Shown: positions 8,796 through 18,707, counted from the first letter of the stretch. The stretch is 64,000 nucleotides of DNA from Rhodospirillales bacterium (GCA_023898785.1 CP060239.1:496001-560000); one strand, 5' to 3'. The notes: generated from the letters alone by a model not told the origin. Made by a program: numbers and translations.

Positions 8796-8824
8796 ATTAA
8801 ACAGGAATAGGTTAGAGAATTCAA
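8796..8824 (-). promoter_or_regulatory. possible promoter of purL-purQ
   Basis: On the minus strand TTGAAT and TTTAAT are separated by 17 bases (plus-strand positions 8819-8824 and 8796-8801). This places a start about 35 bases before the purL ATG. The match is four of six and five of six to the sigma-70 consensus. The 95-base gap must also hold whatever drives nuoG in the other direction. Confidence 0.35.
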
Positions 8825-8851
8825 TACACTTCACAACAGAAACTCAAATTT

Positions 8852-10936
8852 ATGGCCACAGTTAAGCTCACAATCAATGACATGGAAATCGAAGTCGAAC
8901 GCGGAACAAGTATTTTGCAGGCGGCGGAAGCGCTCGGCATTGAGGTGCCGCGCTTTTGTTATCATGACAAGCTGAGTGTGCCGGCAAATTGCCGGATGTG
9001 TCTGGTGGAGGTTGAAGGCGGGCCGCCAAAACCGGTGGCATCATGTGCGATGGCTGCGGGTGAAGGCATGGTTGTGCATACCGATTCCGAGATGGTTAAG
9101 AAGGCGCGCAAGGGCGTGATGGAGATGCTTCTCATCAATCATCCGCTCGATTGTCCGATTTGTGATCAGGGGGGCGAATGTGATTTACAGGATCAAGCTG
9201 TAGGCTATGGATTTGACCGGAGTCGTTTTGCGGAAAATAAACGTGCGGTGAAGGACAAGGAGCTAGGGCCGCTGATTAGCACTACGATGACGCGCTGCAT
9301 TAATTGTACGCGCTGTGTGCGTTTTGCCGAAGAAATCGCCGGTACGCCTGTGTTGGGGCAGCTTAATCGCGGGGAAGATGCCGAGATTGGTACATTTATT
9401 GGTGAATTGGTGCAGACAGAGCTTTCGGGCAATTTGATTGATGTGTGCCCGGTAGGGGCGCTGACTTCCAAGCCGTATGCATTTAAGGCGCGGCCATGGG
9501 AGTTGAAAAAGGTTGAGACGATTGATGTGCATGATGCGGTGGGATCGAATATCCGCGTTGATGTGCGTGGGCGAGAAGTGATGCGAATTCTACCGCGCTT
9601 GCATGAAGATGTGAATGAGGAGTGGATTTCTGACCGGACGCGCTTTGCGTATGACGGCCTTAATAACGGGCGTCTGGATAGGCCATATATTCGTGATGAA
9701 GACAGTGGAAAGTTGGTTGAGGCGAGTTGGGAAGCGGCGTTTGCGTTGATTGCCAAAAAACTTTCAAGTTTGAAGGGTGAGCAGATTGCCGGGCTGGTCG
9801 GTGATTTGGCCGAAGTCGAATCGATTGTCGCGTTGAAAGATTTACTCGAAAAACTGGGCAGTCCGAATATGGATTGCCGTACTGACGGGGCGCAGTTTGA
9901 TCCATCGAACCGGGCGGGATATTTGTTTAATTCTACCATTGCCGGCATTGATGAATCTGATGCGATTTTGCTGATCGGGAGCAATCCGCGTCATGAAGCG
10001 ACGGTTATTAATGCGCGTATTCGTAAGGCACAGTTTGAACGCCGGGTGAAGATCGGGTTGATCGGAGAGCGGGCGGCGTTGACCTATGATTATGAGCATT
10101 TTGGGGATGGGCCTGAGGCACTCGAAAAGTTTGTGAAGGCTAAAAGCGGTTTTGCAAAGGTCTTCAAAGACGCCAAGAAGCCGATGATTGTCGTTGGCAG
10201 CGCCGTGTTTGCACGGCCTGACGGCGAGGCGATTCACCATGCGCTTTACATGGCTGCCGAAAAACTTGGCGTTGCGAAAGAGGGTTGGAACGGCTTTAAC
10301 ATTTTGCACCGCGCAGCGAGCCGGGTTGGGGCGCTTGATGTGGGATTCGTTCCGCAGGTTGGCGGTAAGGATTTTGCTGGAATTGTTAAGGGGACGAAGG
10401 ATGGCTCTATCAAAGCTCTGTATATGCTGGGCGCGGATGAGTTCGATGCGCGTGCGTCTATCGGCTGGAAGACTTTTGTGATTTATCAAGGGCATCACGG
10501 GGATCATGGGGCGCTTCGTGCAGATGTGGTTTTGCCGGGGGCTGCTTATACCGAAAAAGACGGGATTTATCTAAATACCGAAGGGCGGGTGCAATATGCG
10601 CGCCGCGCTTCGTTCCCGCCGGGTGATGCCAAAGAAGACTGGAAGATTTTGCGGGCGCTTTCGGAAGCTTTAGGCCAGACATTGCCGTATAATACGCAGG
10701 CTGAGTTGCGGGATCGTGTTTTGGATGAATTTAAGCATATGTCAGTTGTCGATTCTATTGCACCGGCGCCGTGGGGTGAATTTGGCACGAAGGGCCCGGC
10801 CGATAAAGCTTCTTTTGTGAATCCTGTACGTAATTATTATATGGCGAATGTGATTTGCCGGGCTTCGGCGACGATGCGAGACTGTGTAGAATCGTTTACT
10901 CATGCTGATGATGAAATGTTGGAGGCGGCGGAGTGA
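8852..10936 (+). CDS. nuoG: NADH-quinone oxidoreductase subunit G (75-kDa)
   Basis: NuoG carries the electron wire of the peripheral arm. The N-terminal [2Fe-2S] ligands lie in RFCYHDKLSVPANCRMC with a fourth Cys in VASC. The His-Cys3 [4Fe-4S] site is HPLDCPICDQGGEC (about residues 96-110), and the third cluster is CINCTRCVRF plus DVCPVGAL. A molybdopterin-oxidoreductase-like domain follows without cofactor, ending in a variable tail. The length of 694 residues is normal for alphaproteobacteria. It is isolated: purL lies divergent 95 bases upstream and nuoH is 1.9 kb downstream, with a repeat, a MazG-like gene and a minus-strand peptidase between. It therefore needs its own promoter, which I cannot place with confidence. 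Confidence 0.97.
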   Translation: MATVKLTINDMEIEVERGTSILQAAEALGIEVPRFCYHDKLSVPANCRMCLVEVEGGPPKPVASCAMAAGEGMVVHTDSEMVKKARKGVMEMLLINHPLDCPICDQGGECDLQDQAVGYGFDRSRFAENKRAVKDKELGPLISTTMTRCINCTRCVRFAEEIAGTPVLGQLNRGEDAEIGTFIGELVQTELSGNLIDVCPVGALTSKPYAFKARPWELKKVETIDVHDAVGSNIRVDVRGREVMRILPRLHEDVNEEWISDRTRFAYDGLNNGRLDRPYIRDEDSGKLVEASWEAAFALIAKKLSSLKGEQIAGLVGDLAEVESIVALKDLLEKLGSPNMDCRTDGAQFDPSNRAGYLFNSTIAGIDESDAILLIGSNPRHEATVINARIRKAQFERRVKIGLIGERAALTYDYEHFGDGPEALEKFVKAKSGFAKVFKDAKKPMIVVGSAVFARPDGEAIHHALYMAAEKLGVAKEGWNGFNILHRAASRVGALDVGFVPQVGGKDFAGIVKGTKDGSIKALYMLGADEFDARASIGWKTFVIYQGHHGDHGALRADVVLPGAAYTEKDGIYLNTEGRVQYARRASFPPGDAKEDWKILRALSEALGQTLPYNTQAELRDRVLDEFKHMSVVDSIAPAPWGEFGTKGPADKASFVNPVRNYYMANVICRASATMRDCVESFTHADDEMLEAAE

Positions 10937-10955
10937 TGACAATGTTTGCGAGTAT

Positions 10956-11016
10956 GTCATTGCGAGGACGATGCAGCAATCTAGTTTATGGATTGCTTCG
11001 CTGCGCTCGCAATGAC
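10956..11016 (+). repeat. palindromic intergenic repeat, intact copy
   Basis: The arms GTCATTGCGAGGACG and, at the far end, CTGCGCTCGCAATGAC are inverted copies. With the inner halves AGCAATCTA and TGGATTGCT they form a 61-base imperfect palindrome able to fold as one long hairpin. It fills the gap between nuoG and the MazG-like gene. The same arms recur at 57685-57907. The GTCATTGCGAG...CTCGCAATGAC pattern is a widespread REP-like family in bacterial genomes. No coding is involved. Confidence 0.85.
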
Positions 11017-11031
11017 GAAAGAGGATAGGAT

Positions 11032-11432
11032 ATGAGCAAAACGACACTTGAATATGTACAGATTTTCCATGAAACGTACGGGCTTCCGGTGAAGGCTGCG
11101 CCGGATATTTCGGATGAAAAGACCAATGCGCTGCGGGTGAATTTGCTGGCCGAAGAGCTTGAGGAATTGCAGGAGGCGCTGGCGGAAGGAAATATTGTCG
11201 AGGTACTTGACGCGCTCACCGATATTCAATATGTGCTGGACGGGGCGTATTTGTCTTTTGGTTTGCATGGTGTGAAAACGGCGGCATTTGAAGAGGTGCA
11301 GCGCTCGAATATGAGCAAGCTTGGTGCAGATGGCAAGCCGATTGTGCGCGAAGAGGATGGCAAGATTCTCAAGGGACCGAATTATTTCAAGCCCGACATT
11401 GCGCAGTTTATTGAAGGGAAAGATAAAGCGGC

Positions 11433-11436
<4 letters not shown>
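11032..11436 (+). CDS. MazG-like / PRA-PH superfamily nucleotide pyrophosphohydrolase
   Basis: The 134-residue product matches the all-alpha NTP pyrophosphohydrolase superfamily (MazG, HisE, dUTPase-like). The metal-binding pattern is visible as a first acidic helix EELEELQEAL (Glu41, 42, 44, 45) and a second with Asp60 and Asp64 (VLDALTDIQYVLDG). Such enzymes cleave nucleoside triphosphates or related compounds to monophosphate and pyrophosphate. The substrate cannot be told from sequence, and house-cleaning of non-canonical nucleotides is the common role. A good ribosome site (GAGGATAGG) precedes the ATG at 11032. The stop overlaps the stop of the convergent M23 peptidase gene by four bases. 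The palindromic repeat lies just upstream. Confidence 0.8.
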
Positions 11437-12668
<1,232 letters not shown>

Positions 12669-12864
12669 TTTGGTGCCTCTATTTTCCCTTATGTATATTT
12701 TACAGGGGCTTAGTGCATTGTAATTATAATATGTTAATGAAAAGTTAAAATTGTGGCATTCTCGAGATTTGACGTGGGTATAGCCGGGATTTTAGCGTTT
12801 ACTTTTTCTTTTAAAGGTTGCACATTGGGCGAGGATGTTAACGCTTAAATTTTTATAATTCCTG

Positions 12865-13878
12865 ATGTTCGTACTTTTTGAAAATCTTTATGTTTTGTGG
12901 ACGGCTTTAACGCTGCTTTACACGGTTTTGATCGTGGCCGGTGTGCTTATGGCTGTGGCGTATTATACTTATGCCGAGCGTAAAATTATGGGCGCGATGC
13001 AGCGCAGACAGGGGCCGATGACGGTCGGGCCGTTTGGGTTGTTGCAGCCGATTGCCGATGGAATTAAGCTGTTTTCCAAGGAAACGATTATTCCAAGCGG
13101 GGCGAACCGTCCGGTGTTTTTGCTCGCGCCGATGATGCTGTTTGCCTTGTCGTTGATTGCATGGGCGGTGATTCCCTTTGATAAGGGATGGGTGCTGGCC
13201 AATATCAATGTTGGGATTTTGTATCTTTTTGCCGTGTCGTCGATGACGGTGTACGGCGTGATTATGGCCGGATGGGCGTCGAATTCGCGCTATGCTTTTC
13301 TGGGCGGTCTTCGCAGCGCTTCGCAGATGGTGTCTTATGAAGTTTCAATGGGGCTGATTATCGTGTGTGTGCTTTTGTGTACGGGCAGTCTCAATTTGCA
13401 GGAAATTGTTGAAGCACCTCGTCCGTTGTGGATGCAGGTTTTGCTGTTTCCGATGTTGATTGTGTTTCTGGTTTCTATATTGGCGGAAACAAACCGTGCG
13501 CCGTTTGATTTGCCGGAGGGCGAGTCGGAGATTACCGGCGGGTTTATGGTTGAATATTCGGCCATGACTTATGCGCTGTTTTTCTTGGGTGAATATTCGG
13601 CGATGATTTTGATGAGCGCGATGACAACAACGTTATTTCTTGGTGGTTGGCTGTCACCATTTGGAATGAGTTTTTTGGCGTTCGTGCCGGGAATCATCTG
13701 GTTTGCGATGAAAACCGCGTTGGTGATGTTTTTCTTTATCTGGGCACGGGCGACGTTGCCGCGTTTCCGTTATGACCAGTTGATGCGGCTGGGGTGGAAA
13801 GTGTTTTTGCCGCTTACGCTTGTGTGGGTGGTGTTCACCGCCGGGGTTCTCATTACGTTTGATGCGCTGCCGGGGTAA
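12865..13878 (+). CDS. nuoH: NADH-quinone oxidoreductase subunit H
   Basis: NuoH is the membrane subunit at the joint between the two arms of complex I and helps form the quinone chamber. The 337-residue product has about eight hydrophobic segments. It also has family blocks such as RKIMGAMQRRQGPMTVGPFG near residue 40, the cytoplasmic SNSRYAFLGGLRSASQMVSYE loop, and the acidic AETNRAPFDLPEGESE loop. The start is the ATG at 12865, and the ribosome site is poor. The 196-base gap upstream separates it from the divergent M23 gene and presumably contains its promoter. nuoI follows after 10 bases, so nuoH-nuoI form a two-gene block. Confidence 0.97.
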   Translation: MFVLFENLYVLWTALTLLYTVLIVAGVLMAVAYYTYAERKIMGAMQRRQGPMTVGPFGLLQPIADGIKLFSKETIIPSGANRPVFLLAPMMLFALSLIAWAVIPFDKGWVLANINVGILYLFAVSSMTVYGVIMAGWASNSRYAFLGGLRSASQMVSYEVSMGLIIVCVLLCTGSLNLQEIVEAPRPLWMQVLLFPMLIVFLVSILAETNRAPFDLPEGESEITGGFMVEYSAMTYALFFLGEYSAMILMSAMTTTLFLGGWLSPFGMSFLAFVPGIIWFAMKTALVMFFFIWARATLPRFRYDQLMRLGWKVFLPLTLVWVVFTAGVLITFDALPG

Positions 13879-13888
13879 AGGAATTGAT

Positions 13889-14371
13889 ATGGACGGATTT
13901 GCACGCTCATTTTTGCTGACGGAAATTGTGAAGGGGTTTTTGCTGACCCTGAAATATATGTTTTTTGTTCCGCGGGTAACGATTAACTATCCGTATGAAA
14001 AGGGACCAATTTCCCCGCGATTTCGCGGTGAGCATGCGTTGCGCCGCTATCCGAATGGTGAAGAGCGCTGCATTGCGTGTAAGCTGTGCGAAGCGATTTG
14101 TCCGGCTTTGGCCATAACTATTGAAACCGAGCCGCGCGCGGACGGATCGCGACGGACGACGAAATACGATATCGACATGACCAAATGTATTTTTTGCGGT
14201 TTGTGTCAGGAAGCCTGCCCGGTTGATGCGATTGTTGAGGGGCCGAATTTTGAATATTCAACTGAAACGCGTGAAGAGTTGTTTTATAACAAAGACAAAC
14301 TGCTTGCCAATGGCGATCGCTGGGAAGCGCAAATTGCGGCAAATATTGCCGCAGATGCGCCTTATAGATAG
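13889..14371 (+). CDS. nuoI: NADH-quinone oxidoreductase subunit I (23-kDa, 2x 4Fe-4S)
   Basis: NuoI holds clusters N6a and N6b, the last relays before N2. Two ferredoxin motifs are visible: CIACKLCEAICP near residue 50 and CIFCGLCQEACPVDAI near 90. An N-terminal amphipathic stretch (SFLLTEIVKGFLLTLKYMF) anchors it to the membrane arm. The start chosen is the ATG at 13889 with AAAGGAATT before it. An in-frame ATG at 13820 would overlap nuoH and add 23 unconserved residues. The length of 160 residues is normal. The gene ends 40 bases before an unknown gene that has its own promoter. Confidence 0.97.
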   Translation: MDGFARSFLLTEIVKGFLLTLKYMFFVPRVTINYPYEKGPISPRFRGEHALRRYPNGEERCIACKLCEAICPALAITIETEPRADGSRRTTKYDIDMTKCIFCGLCQEACPVDAIVEGPNFEYSTETREELFYNKDKLLANGDRWEAQIAANIAADAPYR

Positions 14372-14375
14372 TCTG

Positions 14376-14403
14376 TTGACATAATTTTATATTACTTTAT
14401 ATT
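14376..14403 (+). promoter_or_regulatory. promoter of the unknown gene at 14411, possibly leaderless
   Basis: A perfect TTGACA at 14376-14381, a 16-base AT-rich spacer and TATATT at 14398-14403 (five of six) form a strong candidate promoter. The expected transcription start, six to eight bases after the -10, falls at or next to the ATG at 14411, and no ribosome site exists. The mRNA would therefore be leaderless. The block TGTTGACATAATT is identical to that at 3685. Confidence 0.55.
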
Positions 14404-14410
14404 TCTTTTC

Positions 14411-14995
14411 ATGGCTTTAAAGAGAGTTGTGTTTGATGATCGGCGGCTTGCGACTATGTTTGGTGATCAGTCACAGGCAGGGGGTGTTTATTCAAGTGCT
14501 TTACTTGTTGGTGGGCTTTGTTGTGAAGATGATTGCCTTCAAGACAGTGATACTGTCGCTCTTGTTCAGTCGGTGAAATGGATTAATCAAAATCTAGATG
14601 TTTGTATTGCAGCCAACCCAAAAGTGGATGTTTGCAATCTCGATTATGGTTCAAACTTTTTTGAACTTGGTTCAGAGGATAACTATGACTTTGTCGTTTT
14701 TTGTAATCTTTATTTTAGTGGTCTCGGTAATCCTGAACATAGTTTTTTTTCTTTATCGCGCCAAAGTGAATTGGCGTTTGATCGCGAAAATTGGAAAAAA
14801 TCTATCGAACACATTTCTCCTAAAGCTATTTTAAACTGCCATGTCGTTGGTGAGCCGGAAGGTCAGGCTATTAATGATGTATTGGCTTCGATTATTCCAT
14901 ATGTTTCGGACAGCGAACTTTATAGAGGCACTACTATAACTAAACAAAAAATAAGTGGTTTTGCATTTGATGCGCTGAGAATTCCAGAAGTTTAA
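14411..14995 (+). CDS. unknown 194-residue protein
   Basis: The product has no signal peptide or membrane segment. It contains seven cysteines, including a cluster LCCEDDC near residue 36. The middle alternates hydrophobic strands and helices (NYDFVVFCNLYFSG, then ISPKAILNCHVVGE). This recalls the second half of a Rossmann-type fold such as a methyltransferase, but the glycine-rich cofactor loop is not evident. No family is recognised. The ATG is the first in frame and lies directly at the expected transcription start of the promoter at 14376. The gene is AT-richer than the flanking nuo genes by eye. It lies on the plus strand between nuoI and a minus-strand lipid A deacylase, so it belongs to insert 3 of the nuo region. 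Confidence 0.65.
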   Translation: MALKRVVFDDRRLATMFGDQSQAGGVYSSALLVGGLCCEDDCLQDSDTVALVQSVKWINQNLDVCIAANPKVDVCNLDYGSNFFELGSEDNYDFVVFCNLYFSGLGNPEHSFFSLSRQSELAFDRENWKKSIEHISPKAILNCHVVGEPEGQAINDVLASIIPYVSDSELYRGTTITKQKISGFAFDALRIPEV

Positions 14996-15003
14996 GGTGG
15001 TTT

Positions 15004-15507
15004 TTAAAACGGATAGGACCAGTTCAGGCTGATGACTTCGGTGCCGGGGTTGTGATCTCCGAGGCCTGCGTTTGACATGTGGCTTAAGGACAGGCCGATG
15101 CGATGCTGGCTTTCCAGTTCGTAATCAATTTCAAGTTGGCTGCGGAACTGGACGGGATAGTCGAGGTCTTTGTCGCTGCCGCCGTCGGTGTAAAACCCGA
15201 CGCCCAGGCTGGGGGTGAAGTACCAGTTTTCTTTAAAATTCCGATCATAGAGCAGGCCGATGCCGGCCCAGATTGAGCCTTGTGAGGTGAGTTCTAATCC
15301 TGCCCAGGGTTTCAAATTATCGATAAATACGGTGCTGTTTGGGCGGAATTCTGCGCGCAGGTCGAAGCCGTCTTGCTCATCAAACACATCATAGTAACCA
15401 ATGGCGAAATTGAGCCAGTACGCGGGGGCTGTATCTGTGGCTGCTGCGGGGGTGATTGCGCTTAGTAATCCTGCGCTCAAAAAGGCGGAGAGAGCTTTTC
15501 TTCTCAT
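15004..15507 (-). CDS. pagL: PagL-type lipid A 3-O-deacylase (acyloxyacyl hydrolase)
   Basis: PagL is a small outer-membrane beta-barrel that removes the 3-O-linked acyl chain of lipid A. The 167-residue product has a signal peptide (MRRKALSAFLSAGLLSAITPAAA) and amphipathic strands with frequent aromatic residues. The catalytic block SLSHMSNAGLGDHNPGTE contains His143, Ser145 and Glu157, the PagL triad, with the conserved Asn-Ala after Ser. It ends in Phe (NWSYPF), as barrels assembled by BamA do. The 3' end lies eight bases from the stop of the convergent unknown gene. It probably remodels LPS made by the lpx genes further along. The symbol is by family resemblance, and the true substrate is not tested. 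Confidence 0.85.
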   Translation of the reverse strand: MRRKALSAFLSAGLLSAITPAAATDTAPAYWLNFAIGYYDVFDEQDGFDLRAEFRPNSTVFIDNLKPWAGLELTSQGSIWAGIGLLYDRNFKENWYFTPSLGVGFYTDGGSDKDLDYPVQFRSQLEIDYELESQHRIGLSLSHMSNAGLGDHNPGTEVISLNWSYPF

Positions 15508-15701
15508 GGGTGATTTCTGTTTTAGGGCGGGCGTGTAAAAGGATTTAAAAGCAGTGCTTTATCATTTTTATAATGCCCGATTAAGGATAAAAATCAATCT
15601 TGAAAAAATGTCTAAAATGTAGAGGATTTTTTGGGTTAGGGGCCTTGCGCGCCGCGGCGTAACAGACTAGAACGAAAGGGCAGAAACAAAAGATTGTTCT
15701 T

Positions 15702-16316
15702 ATGATCATTTCCGGCATTGCCTTCTATATTTTTGCTGTGATTTTGACGCTGAGCGCCTTGATGGTGATTACGGCGCGCAACCCTGTGCATTCCGTACTG
15801 TTTCTCATTCTTGCGTTTTTTAATTCTGCCGGATTGTTCATATTATTAGGGGCTGAATTTGTCGGGATGATCATGGTGATTGTCTATGTGGGCGCGGTGG
15901 CGGTGTTGTTCTTGTTTGTTGTGATGATGCTTGATATTTCCTTTGCTAATTTGCGTAAAGGGGCGATGCAATATGTGCCGATGGGATTATTGATTGGCGC
16001 AGTTCTATTGAGTGAGTTGGTGTTGATTTATGGTGCCTGGGGTTTTGTTCCAGGGGTTGAGCAAAATTTAGCCGCGCCTTCTTTGCGTTTTGAAGGCGCG
16101 ACGAATACTGAAAGTTTGGGGCAGATTTTATATACGGATTATATTTTGGCGTTTCAGCTTGCCGGTTTAATTTTATTTGTGGCCATGATCGGTGCGATTG
16201 TTCTGACGCTGCGCGCTCGTCCTGGTTTGCGCAAGCAGGTGGTGGCGGCCCAGCATCGGCGCAAGCGTAAGGATGTGCTGGAAATTCACAAGGTTACGCC
16301 GGGAACGGGGGGCTAA
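15702..16316 (+). CDS. nuoJ: NADH-quinone oxidoreductase subunit J
   Basis: NuoJ is a small membrane-arm subunit next to NuoA, NuoK and NuoH. The 204-residue product has five hydrophobic segments. The conserved VIVYVGAVAVLFLFVVMML block lies at about residues 58-77 and contains the pi-bulge region typical of the family. A basic tail (RRKRKDVLEIHK) follows the last helix. The ATG at 15702 is the first in frame. The 194-base gap before it separates it from the divergent pagL and must hold the promoter for the J-K-L-M-N block, although no clear consensus was found there. The stop shares one base with the nuoK start (TAATG). Confidence 0.96.
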   Translation: MIISGIAFYIFAVILTLSALMVITARNPVHSVLFLILAFFNSAGLFILLGAEFVGMIMVIVYVGAVAVLFLFVVMMLDISFANLRKGAMQYVPMGLLIGAVLLSELVLIYGAWGFVPGVEQNLAAPSLRFEGATNTESLGQILYTDYILAFQLAGLILFVAMIGAIVLTLRARPGLRKQVVAAQHRRKRKDVLEIHKVTPGTGG

Positions 16317-16639
16317 TGGGGAGCGGCATGTTTGAAATTGCTTTGGGACATTATCTGACTTTGGCGGCGTTGCTTTTTACGATCGGTGTGTTTGGCATGT
16401 TTTTGAACCGAAAAAACGTGATTGTGATTTTGATGTCGATCGAATTGATGCTGCTTGCGGTGAATATTAATTTTGTGGCGTTTTCCGCCTATCTGAATGA
16501 TTTGACGGGGCAGGTCTTTACGATGTTTATCTTAACGGTGGCGGCGGCTGAAGCGGCGATCGGGCTGGCAATTTTGGTGGCGTTCTTCCGCAATAAAGGT
16601 TCTATCGCGGTCGAAGATATTTCGAGTATGAAGGGGTAG
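16316..16639 (+). CDS. nuoK: NADH-quinone oxidoreductase subunit K
   Basis: NuoK has three membrane helices and two buried acidic residues used in proton transfer, seen in MSIELMLLAVNINF and AAAEAAIGLAI. The product is 107 residues from the ATG at 16316, which overlaps the nuoJ stop. Starting instead at the ATG at 16328 (MFEIALGHYL) gives 103 residues, closer to the usual 100-102, so the upstream four residues may not be real. The start is preceded by a run of G that could serve either ATG. It is followed after 10 bases by nuoL. Confidence 0.96.
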   Translation: MGSGMFEIALGHYLTLAALLFTIGVFGMFLNRKNVIVILMSIELMLLAVNINFVAFSAYLNDLTGQVFTMFILTVAAAEAAIGLAILVAFFRNKGSIAVEDISSMKG

Positions 16640-16649
16640 GGCGCGTGTA

Positions 16650-18704
16650 ATGGAACTTTTAGCTGTCTTTTTGCCTTTGCTTGCGTTTGTGATTTCTTTT
16701 CTGTTTGGAAAGCAGCTCGGGGATAAAGGCGCTCAGTTTATAACATGTAGTGCTTTGATCGTGGCGGCTTTTGCCTCGATTAGCCTGTTTTTTGATGTGG
16801 CTATCGGTGAAAATAGCTATACGACTGAGCTTTCAAGTTGGATTATTTCAGGTGATTTAAATGTTTCATGGGCGCTGCGGATTGATTCGCTGTCTGTGGT
16901 GATGATGTGCGTGATTAATATCGTATCGGCGTGCGTTCATGTGTATTCGGTCGGGTATATGAGCCATGATCCCTGCAAGGGTCGGTTCATGGCGTATCTG
17001 TCGCTGTTTACCTTTGCGATGTTGATGTTGGTGACGGCGGATAATTTGCTGCAACTGTTCTTTGGCTGGGAGGGGGTCGGGTTGGCTTCCTACCTGTTAA
17101 TCGGGTTTTGGAATCATAAGAACAGTGCGAATGCCGCAGCGGTGAAGGCTTTTGTTGTGAACCGGGTTGGTGATTTTGGGCTGGCGCTGGCGATGATGGC
17201 GATTTTCGTCGTGTTTGGTACGTTGCAGTTTGATGATATTTTTGAGGCAGTTCCGGAAATGGCCGGGACGTATTTCAGCTTTATTGGTCAGGAATATCAC
17301 GCGTTGACGCTGATTGGTTTGTTGTTGTTTGTCGGGGCGATCGGAAAGTCGGCGCAATTGGGGTTGCATACGTGGCTTCCTGATGCGATGGAGGGGCCGA
17401 CGCCGGTTTCGGCGCTTATTCACGCGGCGACGATGGTGACTGCTGGTGTGTTCCTGGTGGCGCGGATGTCACCCTTGTATGAATATGCTCCAGAAGCGCT
17501 GATGGTGGTGACATTGGTTGGCGGGGCGACGGCGTTTGTCGCGGCGACGATCGGTCTGACGCAGTTTGATATCAAGCGGGTCATTGCGTATTCAACGATG
17601 AGCCAGCTCGGCTATATGTTCTTTGCGCTAGGCGTGTCGGCCTATGGCGCGGCTATGTTTCATTTGATGACGCATGCGTTCTTTAAGGCTTTGTTGTTCC
17701 TGGGGGCCGGTTCGGTCATTCACGCGATGAGTGATGAGCAGGATATGCGCAAGATGGGCGGGATTTGGAAGAAAATCCCTATGACCTATGGTTTGATGTG
17801 GGTTGGGTCGCTTGCGCTGGCCGGGATACCGCCTTTTGCCGGATTTTATTCCAAGGACATCGTGCTGGAGGCCGCATGGGCGGATCACACATGGTTTGGG
17901 AATATCGCCTTCTGGCTGGGGATCGCAGCAGCCTTTATGACGGCGTTTTATACGTGGCGCTTGTTAATCATGACGTTCCACGGCAAGCCGCGGGCGAGTG
18001 AAAAAGTGATGAGTCATATTCATGAAAGCCCGGCGGTGATGCTGGGGCCGCTCGTTGTTTTGGCAACAGGCGCATTGTTTTCCGGGATGGTCTTCTATGA
18101 ACCGTTTGTCGGTAGCGGTAAGGCTGAGCATGTTGCTGAGATTGAACTCGATGCGCATCACACCCTTGATGTTGAAATTGAGCATGACATTGAAGCACCT
18201 GTTCTTGAAGAAGAAGGCGTGGATAGCGGCATGGGAAGAGAAAAATTCTGGGGACAGGCTATCCGTGTGCAGCACCAAAATGATACGCTGGAATCTGCCC
18301 ACCATGTGCCTGAATGGGTCAAGTTCCTGCCGTTGGTTATGGGGCTTTTAGGGATCGGTTTAGCCTATCTGGCGTATATGCTGCTCCCGGGAATTCCTGA
18401 AAAAATCAAAACTATTTTTGCTGTGCCTTATGCGCTTTTCTTCAATAAGTGGTTCTTTGATGAGCTGTACAACGCTATTTTTATAAAAACCTCTTTTATG
18501 CTTGGACGGCTCTTCTGGCGCGTTGGGGATCAAAATACGATTGACCGGTTGGGCCCGGACGGCAGTGCGAAGAGCGTTCAAAAGCTGGCTGGTGTGATTA
18601 GCCGTTTCCAGAGCGGATATGTCTTTCAGTATGCATTTGTGATGATGGTTGCGCTCATCGCAATTGTTTCGTGGTTTGTATTTAAAAGCGGGCAAGGGTT
18701 TTAG
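16650..18704 (+). CDS. nuoL: NADH-quinone oxidoreductase subunit L (antiporter-like)
   Basis: NuoL is the distal proton-pumping subunit of complex I, related to Mrp antiporters, with a long lateral helix at its C-terminus. The 684-residue product has about 14-16 hydrophobic segments. It contains the FFGWEGVGLASYLLIGFW block near residue 135 with the key Glu. It also has the KSAQLGLHTWLPDAMEGPTPVSALIHAATMV-type region with Lys and His near residue 235 (only the first part is quoted: SAQLGLHTWLPDAMEGPTP). A hydrophilic insert at about residues 490-545 is rich in Glu and His (HVAEIELDAHHTLDVEIEHD). Such inserts vary between species. nuoM follows after three bases. Confidence 0.97.
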   Translation: MELLAVFLPLLAFVISFLFGKQLGDKGAQFITCSALIVAAFASISLFFDVAIGENSYTTELSSWIISGDLNVSWALRIDSLSVVMMCVINIVSACVHVYSVGYMSHDPCKGRFMAYLSLFTFAMLMLVTADNLLQLFFGWEGVGLASYLLIGFWNHKNSANAAAVKAFVVNRVGDFGLALAMMAIFVVFGTLQFDDIFEAVPEMAGTYFSFIGQEYHALTLIGLLLFVGAIGKSAQLGLHTWLPDAMEGPTPVSALIHAATMVTAGVFLVARMSPLYEYAPEALMVVTLVGGATAFVAATIGLTQFDIKRVIAYSTMSQLGYMFFALGVSAYGAAMFHLMTHAFFKALLFLGAGSVIHAMSDEQDMRKMGGIWKKIPMTYGLMWVGSLALAGIPPFAGFYSKDIVLEAAWADHTWFGNIAFWLGIAAAFMTAFYTWRLLIMTFHGKPRASEKVMSHIHESPAVMLGPLVVLATGALFSGMVFYEPFVGSGKAEHVAEIELDAHHTLDVEIEHDIEAPVLEEEGVDSGMGREKFWGQAIRVQHQNDTLESAHHVPEWVKFLPLVMGLLGIGLAYLAYMLLPGIPEKIKTIFAVPYALFFNKWFFDELYNAIFIKTSFMLGRLFWRVGDQNTIDRLGPDGSAKSVQKLAGVISRFQSGYVFQYAFVMMVALIAIVSWFVFKSGQGF

Positions 18705-18707
18705 ACT

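Noticed and set aside
12753..12848. Possible 31-codon GTG-start lipoprotein-like peptide before nuoH
   Set aside because: There is a Cys in a lipobox-like place, but no convincing ribosome site and too short to judge. It is more likely the nuoH upstream region.
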